Position numbers and translations under genes: made by a program
Source of the DNA: Duganella radicis
Lineage (GTDB): Bacteria > Pseudomonadota > Gammaproteobacteria > Burkholderiales > Burkholderiaceae_D
Assembly: GCF_009720825.1 (NCBI RefSeq)
Contig: NZ_WNKY01000001.1
Coordinates: 712,788 to 776,787, forward strand
DNA length: 64,000 nucleotides
Reading direction: 5' to 3'
The notes under the pieces: generated by a model
What the model was told of the DNA's origin: nothing
The model's input: only the letters and a program-made list of their open reading frames with translations
Databases searched by the model: none
In this document: piece after piece, positions 47,648 to 56,056 of the stretch
How positions within the stretch are numbered: position 1 is the stretch's first letter
Layout of the letters: each line of letters begins with the position of its first letter

Positions 47648-47672
47648 GGTGATTCCTTTCTTCACTTGGGTC

Positions 47673-47689
47673 CGCGCATTCTATGCGCG
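47673..47689. promoter_or_regulatory. 7-bp perfect dyad upstream of cyclase gene
   Basis: CGCGCAT and ATGCGCG are separated by TCT, 26 bases before the cyclase start. It could be an operator, perhaps of the LysR regulator whose remnant lies next to it. No T-run follows on either strand. Confidence 0.4.
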
Positions 47690-47712
47690 CACGATAGCCG
47701 CGGCAATGCTTT

Positions 47713-47994
47713 TTATCGATGGGCGCTATCGGCGCGGCCGATATCGGCATCCATCCGCACCACCGCCTGTTTCAAAAGACCGCGCAGCCAGAGCAAGCCA
47801 GGGTCCCGCGTGCGGTACTTATGCCACTGCATGGACTGCGTCATGCGCGTCATCTGCATGGGCAGAGGCAGGATTTTCAGCGGCAGCCCGCGCGACACTT
47901 GCAGCGCGAGGCGCCGATGCACCGTCACGATGCGCTCGGTGCCCAGCACGAGGTAAGCGGCGGCGAGGAAGCCTGGCGCTATGGTCCGCAGTGC
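47713..47994 (-). pseudogene. LysR regulator remnant (3' end only)
   Basis: About 93 codons match the extreme C-terminus of a LysR substrate-binding domain: APGFLAAAYLVLGTERIVTV, then RRLALQVSRGLPLKILPLP and QSMQWHKYRTRDPGLLWLRG, followed by the stop at 47713. The DNA-binding domain and most of the effector domain are gone, and an in-frame TAG lies just beyond the resemblance. The break point is near 47994, where similarity to another gene begins on the opposite strand. Confidence 0.75.
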
Positions 47995-48144
47995 CGCGAG
48001 CTAATAACCTTCGCGCCGGACGAACGCATCGAAGCCCTGTTCGGCCGCCTGCCGCCGCTGCGCACGCCAGCCGCGCTGGCGGCGGGCTTCCGCCACGACC
48101 AGGACGTCGACCGCCTGATCGTCGCCGCCATGCAGGCGAACTAG
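47995..48144 (+). pseudogene. NAD-dependent epimerase/dehydratase remnant (3' end only)
   Basis: About 49 codons (RELITFAPDERIEALFGR, then AALAAGFRHDQDVDRLIVAA) resemble the C-terminal tail of DenD-type nucleotide-sugar epimerase/dehydrogenase proteins, whose last 45 residues follow the same F-P-D-x-x-I ... A-x-x-L-G-F ... D-x-x-I pattern. The Rossmann domain is missing. It ends 3 bases before vanB's stop, convergent with it. The 500 bases from 47648 to 48147 hold only this fragment, the LysR fragment and the dyad. The family call is tentative. Confidence 0.5.
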
Positions 48145-48147
48145 CGG

Positions 48148-49083
48148 CTACAAGTCGAGCACCAGCACCGCTGTCCGCGCCCGCGATACGCAGGGCATGA
48201 AGCAGTCGTTGGCCTCGCGCTCGGATGGTGACAGGAAGCTGTCCTGATGATCCGGCACACCGTCCAGCACCGTCGTGCGGCAGGTTCCGCACACGCCCAC
48301 CTCGCACGAGCAATCGATATCGATGCCGGCCTCCTGCAAGCAGGCCAGCGCGCTGCGGTCGGACGGCACCGGCAGTTCGCGCTGCGAACGCGCCAGCTTG
48401 ATGGTGAATGCGGCCGCGCCTTCCACCGTGGCGGGCGCGAACGACTCCTGGTGCACCGCGCCAGCGCCCAGATGCGCTTCACCGGCCGCAGCCACCGCCG
48501 CCATGAAGGGCGCCGGGCCGCACACATAGGCTTGCGTTCCGCGCGGCTGCGCCCCGATCTCGCTTGCCAGGCTGGCGGCGACATCGGCTGCGCTCAGGCC
48601 CGCGTGGACGTCGACGTGCGGCGCCAGCGGCCCATCAAGCAGTTCGTCCGCAAAGGCCACGCTGCCGGCATCTCGCACGTAGCAGGCCAGCCTGAAAGAC
48701 GCGCCACGGCGCAGCAGCGCATACGCCATCGACAGAATCGGCGTGATGCCGATGCCGCCAGCGAACAGCAGATAATATGGTGCCGATGGCGCCAGCGCGA
48801 AGGCATTGCGCGGCTGGCCGAGCGTGAGCCGCGTGCCCACCGCCGCCACCTCGTGCAGCCACGCCGATCCCCCGCGCGACTGCGGCTCGCGCTTGACGGC
48901 CAGCCGGTAGCCGCGGGAAGGTTCGCGGCAGCACAGCGAATACTGGCGCACCAAGCCGGTGCCCAGTGTGACATCGACATGCGCGCCCGCCTCGTAGGTC
49001 GGCAGTGGCGAGCCGTCAACGGCTACCAGTTCCAGCACGCGCACGCCACCGCCATCACGAAGCGATTGAATGATGACCTCCAT
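48148..49083 (-). CDS. vanB: Vanillate O-demethylase reductase subunit
   Basis: 311 residues from the ATG at 49083. Order: flavin-binding domain with RQYSLCC (46-52), NAD-binding domain with GGIGITPILSMAY (109-121), and a C-terminal plant-type [2Fe-2S] domain with Cys-260, Cys-265, Cys-268 and Cys-298. It passes electrons from NADH to VanA. It starts 4 bases after vanA's stop. This class IA reductase layout fits VanB rather than a Rieske-type ferredoxin. Confidence 0.93.
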   Translation of the reverse strand: MEVIIQSLRDGGGVRVLELVAVDGSPLPTYEAGAHVDVTLGTGLVRQYSLCCREPSRGYRLAVKREPQSRGGSAWLHEVAAVGTRLTLGQPRNAFALAPSAPYYLLFAGGIGITPILSMAYALLRRGASFRLACYVRDAGSVAFADELLDGPLAPHVDVHAGLSAADVAASLASEIGAQPRGTQAYVCGPAPFMAAVAAAGEAHLGAGAVHQESFAPATVEGAAAFTIKLARSQRELPVPSDRSALACLQEAGIDIDCSCEVGVCGTCRTTVLDGVPDHQDSFLSPSEREANDCFMPCVSRARTAVLVLDL

Positions 49084-49087
49084 GCGC

Positions 49088-50128
49088 TCACCCCACCGCA
49101 CCAGCGGCCGCCGCCTGCGCGGCCACATGCGACGCCACCACGCGGCGCGCGCGATTGGCGCCGGCGTCGACGTGAATATCGATCATTGGGCCGCTGCCGA
49201 ACTGTTTCATGTTGCTGTACTGCGTTTCAATCAGCACGCGGTCTTCCTCGAAGGTTTGCTCGGTCTGACGGTACACGGTTTCCGCGTTGTCCGGCTGATC
49301 CGGGTGCGCGGAGCTGGCCATGGTCCAGAAATAATGCGTGGTCGTCTCCGTCTCCGGCGTGATGCCGTGGAAGCCGCGCATGTGGAAGCCGCCACGCTGT
49401 GGATCGTCCAGCGCATACTCGCCCGGCTCCACCGCACCGGTAAAGATCTGCAAATACGTCAGATGGAAATCGATCTCCTGCCAGCGATCGATACTGCCCT
49501 TGAACGGCCACGCCGCCGAGTAGGTTGCCGGCGGCTGTGAATTCTTCATCCAGCGCACCACGCGCACCTTGTCGCCATCCTGCGTGACGATGGTGGGTGC
49601 TTCCATGTGCACCTTGGCGTTGCCGCCGATGGTGCGGCCATGCAGATAGCCGACGTGACTCAGATCCAGCAGATTATCGTGAATCAGCTGATACGGCGCC
49701 TTGTAATGGAAGGCGCCGCCCTTCCAGCTGTACACCGGATTTTCATGCGCTGGCACTTCCGGCGGCTCGCAGTCCGGCGGGCTCTCCGCATCCTTGCCGA
49801 ACCAGATCCAGACCACCTGATTGCGTATCGCGGCCGGAAACGCGCGCACCCTGGCCTTACCGGGAATCTTGCCTTGCCCCGGCACTTCGATGCATTGGCC
49901 GCTGGCGGCAAACTTCAAGCCATGATAGCCGCAGCGGATGCCGCCTTCCTCCAGCGTGCCGCAGGACAGCGGCACGGCGCGGTGGCAACAGCGATCTTCC
50001 AGCGCCGCCACACCGCCATCTTCGGTGGCGAACATCACGATCGGGTTATTCAGCAGCACACGGGCCAGCGGCCGTTCTTTCAGCTCCCATACGAAGCCTG
50101 CCACATACCATTGATTGAGCGGGAACAT
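49088..50128 (-). CDS. vanA: Vanillate O-demethylase oxygenase subunit
   Basis: 346 residues from the ATG at 50128, which follows AAGGAGA. The Rieske [2Fe-2S] ligands are Cys-47, His-49, Cys-66 and His-69; the mononuclear iron site uses His-158 and His-163 in DLSHVGYLHG. The opening FPLNQWYVAGFVWEL is typical of VanA. With VanB it demethylates vanillate to protocatechuate and formaldehyde, the step linking the ferulate operon to the pca operon in this window. A divergent LysR gene is its likely regulator. Confidence 0.95.
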   Translation of the reverse strand: MFPLNQWYVAGFVWELKERPLARVLLNNPIVMFATEDGGVAALEDRCCHRAVPLSCGTLEEGGIRCGYHGLKFAASGQCIEVPGQGKIPGKARVRAFPAAIRNQVVWIWFGKDAESPPDCEPPEVPAHENPVYSWKGGAFHYKAPYQLIHDNLLDLSHVGYLHGRTIGGNAKVHMEAPTIVTQDGDKVRVVRWMKNSQPPATYSAAWPFKGSIDRWQEIDFHLTYLQIFTGAVEPGEYALDDPQRGGFHMRGFHGITPETETTTHYFWTMASSAHPDQPDNAETVYRQTEQTFEEDRVLIETQYSNMKQFGSGPMIDIHVDAGANRARRVVASHVAAQAAAAGAVG

Positions 50129-50173
50129 ATCGGTCTCCTTATGAATGATTTTCAAAGATCATCGCGGAGAACA

Positions 50174-50227
50174 CCGTATTTTGAAATAGAATGAACGACA
50201 TAATATTTATGCGAATTTCAAATACGG
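50174..50227. promoter_or_regulatory. Long inverted repeat between vanA and LysR genes
   Basis: CCGTATTTTGAAAT (50174-50187) and ATTTCAAATACGG (50215-50227) are inverted copies differing by one extra T. A second small dyad (ATGAT ... ATCAT) lies nearer to vanA, around 50146-50163. LysR proteins bind T-N11-A dyads, and two spaced sites are usual. The region is A/T-rich compared with its surroundings. Confidence 0.55.
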
Positions 50228-50235
50228 AGACAACC

Positions 50236-51141
50236 ATGCCGGGATTCGATTTGAACCTGCTGCCGGTGGCACTGGCCATCTATGAAGAAAGCAGCGTCAG
50301 TGGCGCGGCGCGCAAGCTGGGCATGAGCCAGCCGGCGGTCAGCGTGGCCCTCAACAAACTGCGCAAGGCGCTGGGCGATCCGCTGTTCGTCCGCACCGTG
50401 CAAGGCATGGCGCCGACGCCGCGCGCCCTCACCCTGATCGATCCCACGCGCGACATCCTGCAACGGCTGCGCAACGACGTGCTGGCCAGCGAACAGTTCG
50501 AGCCGGCCAGCACCGACCGCCATTTCACCATCGCGCTGTCGGACATCGGCGAGATGACCTTCCTGCCTCGCCTGCTGGACCGCCTGCGGCGCGAGGCGCC
50601 GGGTGCCAGTATCGGCTCCGTCACGCTGCCGCCGGCCGAACTGGCGGTGGCGCTGGAACAGGGCACGGTGGACCTGGCGGTAGGCTACTTCCCGGACCTC
50701 AAGCACCGCAACCTGTTCCAGCAGCGGCTATTCACACATGACTTCATCTGCCTGCTGGCCGCCAGTCATCCGTACCGCCAGAAAAAACTCAGCATGCGGC
50801 AATTCCTGGACATGGGGCACGTGGTGGTCAAGGCCGAAGGCCGCAGCCAGGAATTGTTCGAACAGTTTTTGGCCAAGCAGCAGATCACGCGACGCGTGGT
50901 GCTCTCCACACCGCACTTCATGTCGATTCCATTCGTGATCGCCGCCAGCGACCTGGTGGTCACCGTACCGCGCGCGGTGGGCGAAAGCTTCGCGCAACTG
51001 GCCAACATCCGGCTAGTCGAACCGCCAGTCGCCATCCCCAGCTTCGACCTGAAACAACATTGGCATCGCAAATACGCCAAGGACGGCGCCAACGCATGGC
51101 TGCGCAGTACCATCGCCGAGATTTTTACGGACGCACCCTGA
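50236..51141 (+). CDS. LysR-family regulator, likely of vanAB
   Basis: 301 residues from the ATG at 50236, chosen for the GGAG upstream; in-frame ATGs at 50191 and 50209 would run through the inverted repeat. The helix-turn-helix is SVSGAARKLGMSQPAVSVALNKLRK. The body resembles the NodD/LinR/NahR-like group (LALSDIGEMTFLPRLL-type region, PHFMSIPFVIAASDLVVTVPR), which often respond to aromatic acids. VanR proteins of many bacteria are GntR type, so a LysR regulator here is an alternative solution. Divergent from vanA across 107 bases. Confidence 0.88.
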   Translation: MPGFDLNLLPVALAIYEESSVSGAARKLGMSQPAVSVALNKLRKALGDPLFVRTVQGMAPTPRALTLIDPTRDILQRLRNDVLASEQFEPASTDRHFTIALSDIGEMTFLPRLLDRLRREAPGASIGSVTLPPAELAVALEQGTVDLAVGYFPDLKHRNLFQQRLFTHDFICLLAASHPYRQKKLSMRQFLDMGHVVVKAEGRSQELFEQFLAKQQITRRVVLSTPHFMSIPFVIAASDLVVTVPRAVGESFAQLANIRLVEPPVAIPSFDLKQHWHRKYAKDGANAWLRSTIAEIFTDAP

Positions 51142-51154
51142 CCTGTCTATCATC

Positions 51155-52609
51155 TCAAGGCTTGAATTCCCAATAAGTGCCGCGGGTTCCGCTTGCCTTG
51201 CTCAAGCGTGGTCGTTTGGCTGGTTCCAGTCCCTGGTTAATAATCATGAACAGGTCGCTCATCACCGTAGCGTTGTCGCCGAAGTAGCTGTGCGAAAGCC
51301 CGAACCACTCTTCGGTAATCGCGCTGGCATCGATAGAATCAAGCCCGGAGAACACGGCAATGCCCGATCCGCCGGAACCCAGCCTTCTTTCGCCGTGCAG
51401 CCACGCCGACACCGCCACCGGCAAATCCTGGTTGGAAGCGTACAGCGTGTAGCGGGTTGGGCTGGCACTCTTGAGCTCATACAGCCAACGCTCCCGGAAC
51501 TCCTGTTCGCCAATATCCGGGGATGCCAGCACAACCTGACGTACCACTTTGTCCGCGCCAGGTCGGCGCCGCAGCAACTCGGCCATGCCCTGTGTGAACA
51601 CGCGATTGCCCATGCTGTGGGCCACGATATAGACTGGCACGCCCGGCCCGAGGCTAGTCAACTGATCCAGCACGGCGGCCATCTGCCGCCATGCCGAGCG
51701 CGCCTTTTCCTCGTCGCTCATATAGGACAGGACGTCGCCATTGGATGGCCAGCTGTACAGAATAGTGGGGCCAGGAAAGGCAAGATCATAGGTCAGCTGC
51801 GCGGCACGCTGGGCCGCCTGCTCAAACGAGTTGTTGAATCCATGGACAAACAACAGTACCCCGGGCTTGTTGAACGCGCTGGCGCGTTGCGCCAGTTCGC
51901 TCTTCAGCTTGGACTCGCTCAGGATCTGGAACCCGTCCGCCATCACGACGTGGCGCTGAGGGTTCGCATCCCAGTCAAATCGCCATACCGACGGACTCTC
52001 CAGCTTGGCCCAGCGGTGATCAGACGGGATCGAGATATCCACCGCGCCGAAGGTGAGCTTGTCGCTGCGCAGCTTGCCGAAAGCATCGGCAGCCCTGCTG
52101 CTGTTGGTGGCATCCCGGCTGGTGGCAAAATATAAGTGCACCCAGTCGTGCCGCTTGTAGAGAACCGAGGTACCCTTATCAAAAGGCTTCACCGGCACTG
52201 CCTTGGCGCCAGCTTGCCGTACCACATCGTTCAACCGGGCGATGTCGCTTTCGCCTCGATTCAACTCGGCGCGAATCTCCGCATAGTCCTCGTCCGTGAT
52301 CGTGATGCTCAACTCGGCCGCAGGCTCCTTACCGCATAACTGCTCATCGAATGCCGCCACCTTCACTTCATCCAGGGTTAGCTCCGGCCATATCTTTTCG
52401 CGCACGCCACGCTGGGCCACCGGCAGCGCCAGATCGCCGAGCGGCGCGCCTTCGGTATGCATCTTAAGCTGCCGGGTTTGCAGCAATTCGCGCCCCGGCA
52501 CAAAAGACTGGCCGCGGATGCACAGCAAGGTCTCTTCCGCCGCCGCCGGAACATGCCCTGCCGCTCCCAGCAGCACAGCACTAGCCACCATGATACGAAA
52601 ATCACGCAT
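51155..52609 (-). CDS. Secreted alpha/beta hydrolase (DUF900 type)
   Basis: 484 residues with a signal peptide (MVASAVLLGAAGHVPAAA within the first 24 residues). The catalytic domain (about 155-420) shows VLLFVHGFNNSFEQAAQR, ILYSWPSNGDVLSY, nucleophile Ser-332 in VAHSMGNRV, Asp in VLASPDIGEQEF, and His in GLSHSY. This matches the DUF900 esterase/lipase-like family; the substrate is unknown. The N-terminal 150 residues form an extra domain with no family I recognise. It is downstream of the TPR-CHAT gene by 18 bases, on the same strand, and both carry signal peptides, so a shared periplasmic or extracellular role is probable. Confidence 0.88.
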   Translation of the reverse strand: MRDFRIMVASAVLLGAAGHVPAAAEETLLCIRGQSFVPGRELLQTRQLKMHTEGAPLGDLALPVAQRGVREKIWPELTLDEVKVAAFDEQLCGKEPAAELSITITDEDYAEIRAELNRGESDIARLNDVVRQAGAKAVPVKPFDKGTSVLYKRHDWVHLYFATSRDATNSSRAADAFGKLRSDKLTFGAVDISIPSDHRWAKLESPSVWRFDWDANPQRHVVMADGFQILSESKLKSELAQRASAFNKPGVLLFVHGFNNSFEQAAQRAAQLTYDLAFPGPTILYSWPSNGDVLSYMSDEEKARSAWRQMAAVLDQLTSLGPGVPVYIVAHSMGNRVFTQGMAELLRRRPGADKVVRQVVLASPDIGEQEFRERWLYELKSASPTRYTLYASNQDLPVAVSAWLHGERRLGSGGSGIAVFSGLDSIDASAITEEWFGLSHSYFGDNATVMSDLFMIINQGLEPAKRPRLSKASGTRGTYWEFKP

Positions 52610-52627
52610 CGCATTTTCCTCTGTATG

Positions 52628-55600
52628 TTAAAGCCAGTTACCCATCAAGACGTATGAAGCCCAAAAGTACGGGTGACGCAAGTCAATCGCGGCGCCACCG
52701 CCGTTGATCTTGCCGTCGATCATAGCGATTTGTGTCTTGCGCAATGCCGCAGCCTTGCTCATCACCCGTGTCTCACCGCGCTGCCGATAGAATTCCAGCA
52801 TCATCGGGGTGGCGCCAACATCGGCCACCGGCCATAAGGTGGCCATGACGGTCTTCGCCCCTTGCGAACGGAATACACCAGCCAGCGATTCCACTGCCCC
52901 GTCGCTGATCCCGGAGTCGCATGCCGACAGGACAATCATGTCGTATTGCTCCAGCTTGGGATTCCAGCCCAGCAGTTCGCCGGTGCTCAGTTTGCTGCCG
53001 TCGCCCAACAGCAACTGCGACTGTTCCACCTTGTAATGCGTGGCGATATGCAAGACCTCAGCGCCGCTGCTGCCGGCAGCGAGCCAGTATTGCAGCATGT
53101 CCGAGGTGAAAGCGTCGTCGATATAGCGCCTGCCGCTGATAATGCCCTGCGCCGCCAGACAACTCTGGCTTCCCGCCTCACGTATGACACCGCAGACTTC
53201 TTCGCGCACGCCGGGCAGTGGAATGTTACCGAAATCAGCATTGGCTTGCGACGCTCCGAAGGCCACGCCATGCCAGATGTCACTGCCATGGGTCTCCAGA
53301 CCATCAAGCCCGCCGCCGCCATCGGCAGTGAGCATGGTCACCGCGTAACGCTCAATCAAATGCCTTCCATCCGGCCCGATCAGCGCCGCATATGGCAAGG
53401 CACGCAGATTGCCAAAAGGCAGAATCGCCCACTGCTGGATATCATTGGCGCCATTGAGCTGCTTCTCGGCCGGTTCAATCAACAAGCGGTGCAGCTCACG
53501 CGCTGGCTTGCGATAATCCTTGCGGCCCTGGATCGCTTCACGCAAGGACTTGACCAGGATGCCCAGCCGGTCCTCGGAAACAGGACTGATCAGCGGGACG
53601 GCGCCCTGGCCAGTCGTTACGATGATCAGCAAGCCACGTTCGGTCGGTTGCAGAACCAGGCCTGCCGTGCGTAAACCGCCGTTGCGCGCGCCCATCCCCG
53701 CCAACTTGGATGACAGCTTCGTGCGGGCTTTTTCAAAGGCCGTTTTCTGCTGCTGGCTGGCTTTCTCCGCCGCCGCGCCCAGCCGCTGCATGGCATCGTC
53801 CATGATGTTGCCCGTTTGCGTTTCAATCTGCACTCGCAACCTGACCAACGCCAGCGTCTCGGGCCCCGGATCGGTGAATATGCCTTGCTTGACGCCTTCC
53901 ATCACCTCGCGATAGCGCTGCGCATATTCGCGCCAGCGAGCCGCGGCAACCTCCAGATTTTTGCGGTAGGCCTCCTCCGCCTCCGTCCATAGCAATCCTT
54001 GCTGTTCTACGCCATCGGCGCCATTGCGGCGCAAGTATGCGGTGAGTTCAGACTCTTTCAACAACAACAGAACGCGTTCGGCCTCCGCGATCCGTCCCCG
54101 TTGCACCAGCAGGACAGACAATGAGCGATAGGGCGCGGAGAGCTGGCGTGTGAACGATTCGCGCGTGGCGGCATCCATGCCGCGCGTCCCGGCACGCATG
54201 CGCTGCCGGGCATTCACCGACAACTTATAATAAAAAATCGCCTCGTCTTGCGCTCCCGGTGTGTCCAGTCGTTTCAGGCTATTGGCCAGATTGGCCGAAA
54301 AGGTGGCAAGGCTGCCGATCGCGCCGTGGTCGCGGCCAGGATCGCTGATATCGGTCACCGCCACAATATGAACAGCGCGGCGCAATAGCGGCAAGACCTC
54401 GTCGCCGCGCCCCATCGACTCATATAGCACGGCCAGGTTGTTTATCGCGGTTGCCGTGCTTGGATGTTCCGGCCCAAGGCTCTTCTCGTCAATCTCCAGC
54501 GCCCGCTGATACAGCGGCAGCGCCTCCGTATAACGCCCCATCGATTGGTACATGCCGGCCAGATTGTTCAAGCTCAGGGCGATGCTGACATGGTCAGGAG
54601 CCAGGCTCTTTTCCCGGATTGCCAGCGCGCGCCGGTAGAGCGCCAATGCGTCCCCCAAATTCCCTTGCTCTTCATAGATTTCAGCCAGGTTGTTCAGGTT
54701 CACAGCCAGCTCAGGATGATCCGCTCCAAAAATTTTTTCTTCAATCGTCCACGCACGCTGATACAAGCGCAGCGCTTCATCATTATTCCCCATCAATTTA
54801 TACAACATGCCCAGATTGTTCAGATCAATCGCCGTGCCATGATGGTTCAATCCAAGCGTCTTCTCATCGATGTCCAAAGCCCGTCGATACAGTGGCAGGG
54901 CTTCGCCGTAGCGCCCCAATGTTTTATACAGGCCCGCGAGATTATTCAGAACGGTGGCTGTGTACGAGTCTTCCCGGCCCTTTTTTTCCTCGACGATCGT
55001 CAGCGCCCGCAAAAACAGCGGCAACGCTTCGTTATAACGCCCCATTTTGCGGAGCAAACCCGCCTGGTTGTTCAAGTCCACGCCAGTATCAGGATGATCT
55101 GCCCCCAAGGCGCGCTCGTCTATGCTCAAGGCGCGCTGATATAGCGGCAACGCTTCAGCATAGCGCCCCTGCGCTTCATACAAGCCGGCCAGGTTATTAA
55201 TGGCGGTGGCGGTCTGCGGATCATTTGGCCCGGAGATTTTTTCTTGAATTGCCAGCGACCGCTGATACAGCGGCAACGCTTCGTTATAGTTGCCCATCGC
55301 CCGAAGCACTCCAGCGACGTTATACACGCTGACAGATAACGCCTCGTCATCAGGCTGCGTCGCCTGCTCACGCAAGTCCAGTACCTTCCTGTAGCGCCAT
55401 AGCGCCTCGCTATACTGCTCCTTGGATCGATAAGCCCCCGCCAGATAAGACAAATCCTGCACGGTATCCGCATGACCCGGACCCAGCGCTTTCTCGTCAA
55501 TATCAAGCGCTCGCTGGAACAGCGTCAATGCGTCATCGTAACGCCCCATCAGTTTGTATAACCTGCCGAGTCTGCTTGCCCGCTCCGCGGTATCAGGGTG

Positions 55601-55918
55601 CTCCGGCCCAGCCTCAACCTCACTAAGAGCAAGCGCACGCTGGTACAGCGGCAACGCTTCCTCGTATCGTTCCGCGGATCGATACATCAGGGCCAGGTTA
55701 CTGACACAAGTGATAATAGTTGACGTCGTAGCTCCCGTACCTTCAGCCTCCGAGAGCGCCTGTTGTGCCACCACAATCGCCTGCGGATACTGCCCCCGCT
55801 CGTATAACTGGGCCACCTGCTCGTTCAATTCGCTCACATCAGCCCATGCGGGACCGATGATCAGCAAGGAACCAAGCAGGAGCATCCACTTGCGGAGCGA
55901 AAATAATGACAGCTTCAT
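52628..55918 (-). CDS. Secreted TPR-CHAT caspase-like protein
   Basis: 1096 residues. Signal peptide: MKLSLFSLRKWMLLLGSLLI then IGPAWA, cleavage after residue 26. About eleven kinesin-light-chain-type TPR units of 42 residues (residues 72-533, consensus NNLAxLYxxxGRYxEALPLYxRAL) are followed by a helical linker (540-780). A C-terminal CHAT domain (about 790-1096) follows with candidate catalytic His-961 in LHIATHYK and Cys-1000 in VLSACDSG, the caspase-like dyad. CHAT proteases cut proteins after activation by a partner bound to the TPRs, as in Craspase. Export makes an intracellular defence role less likely here. The block is more A/T-rich than its neighbours. Confidence 0.9.
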   Translation of the reverse strand: MKLSLFSLRKWMLLLGSLLIIGPAWADVSELNEQVAQLYERGQYPQAIVVAQQALSEAEGTGATTSTIITCVSNLALMYRSAERYEEALPLYQRALALSEVEAGPEHPDTAERASRLGRLYKLMGRYDDALTLFQRALDIDEKALGPGHADTVQDLSYLAGAYRSKEQYSEALWRYRKVLDLREQATQPDDEALSVSVYNVAGVLRAMGNYNEALPLYQRSLAIQEKISGPNDPQTATAINNLAGLYEAQGRYAEALPLYQRALSIDERALGADHPDTGVDLNNQAGLLRKMGRYNEALPLFLRALTIVEEKKGREDSYTATVLNNLAGLYKTLGRYGEALPLYRRALDIDEKTLGLNHHGTAIDLNNLGMLYKLMGNNDEALRLYQRAWTIEEKIFGADHPELAVNLNNLAEIYEEQGNLGDALALYRRALAIREKSLAPDHVSIALSLNNLAGMYQSMGRYTEALPLYQRALEIDEKSLGPEHPSTATAINNLAVLYESMGRGDEVLPLLRRAVHIVAVTDISDPGRDHGAIGSLATFSANLANSLKRLDTPGAQDEAIFYYKLSVNARQRMRAGTRGMDAATRESFTRQLSAPYRSLSVLLVQRGRIAEAERVLLLLKESELTAYLRRNGADGVEQQGLLWTEAEEAYRKNLEVAAARWREYAQRYREVMEGVKQGIFTDPGPETLALVRLRVQIETQTGNIMDDAMQRLGAAAEKASQQQKTAFEKARTKLSSKLAGMGARNGGLRTAGLVLQPTERGLLIIVTTGQGAVPLISPVSEDRLGILVKSLREAIQGRKDYRKPARELHRLLIEPAEKQLNGANDIQQWAILPFGNLRALPYAALIGPDGRHLIERYAVTMLTADGGGGLDGLETHGSDIWHGVAFGASQANADFGNIPLPGVREEVCGVIREAGSQSCLAAQGIISGRRYIDDAFTSDMLQYWLAAGSSGAEVLHIATHYKVEQSQLLLGDGSKLSTGELLGWNPKLEQYDMIVLSACDSGISDGAVESLAGVFRSQGAKTVMATLWPVADVGATPMMLEFYRQRGETRVMSKAAALRKTQIAMIDGKINGGGAAIDLRHPYFWASYVLMGNWL
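54320..55705 (-). repeat. Tandem 126-bp repeats encoding the TPR array
   Basis: Eleven successive units of about 126 bases encode 42-residue TPRs. They are diverged at DNA level, but several short blocks (for example the segment coding for EALPLYQRAL) recur nearly unchanged, so unequal recombination could change unit number. Confidence 0.75.
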
Positions 55919-56056
55919 GTTGGCGCCAACTTTCTCAACGATTGCAGAAGTTTTTAGTTCACCAACAATATCAGTGTTACCAGATAAAAATATATTTTAT
56001 GTACGCTTCCAAACATAACTGCGGGGATTTCGCGACACTTGCAAACGAGAAGCAAA

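Noticed and set aside
52628..55918. TPR-CHAT protein as part of a type III-E (Craspase) CRISPR system
   Set aside because: No gRAMP/Cas7-11 gene, repeats or spacers are present, and the protein has a signal peptide.
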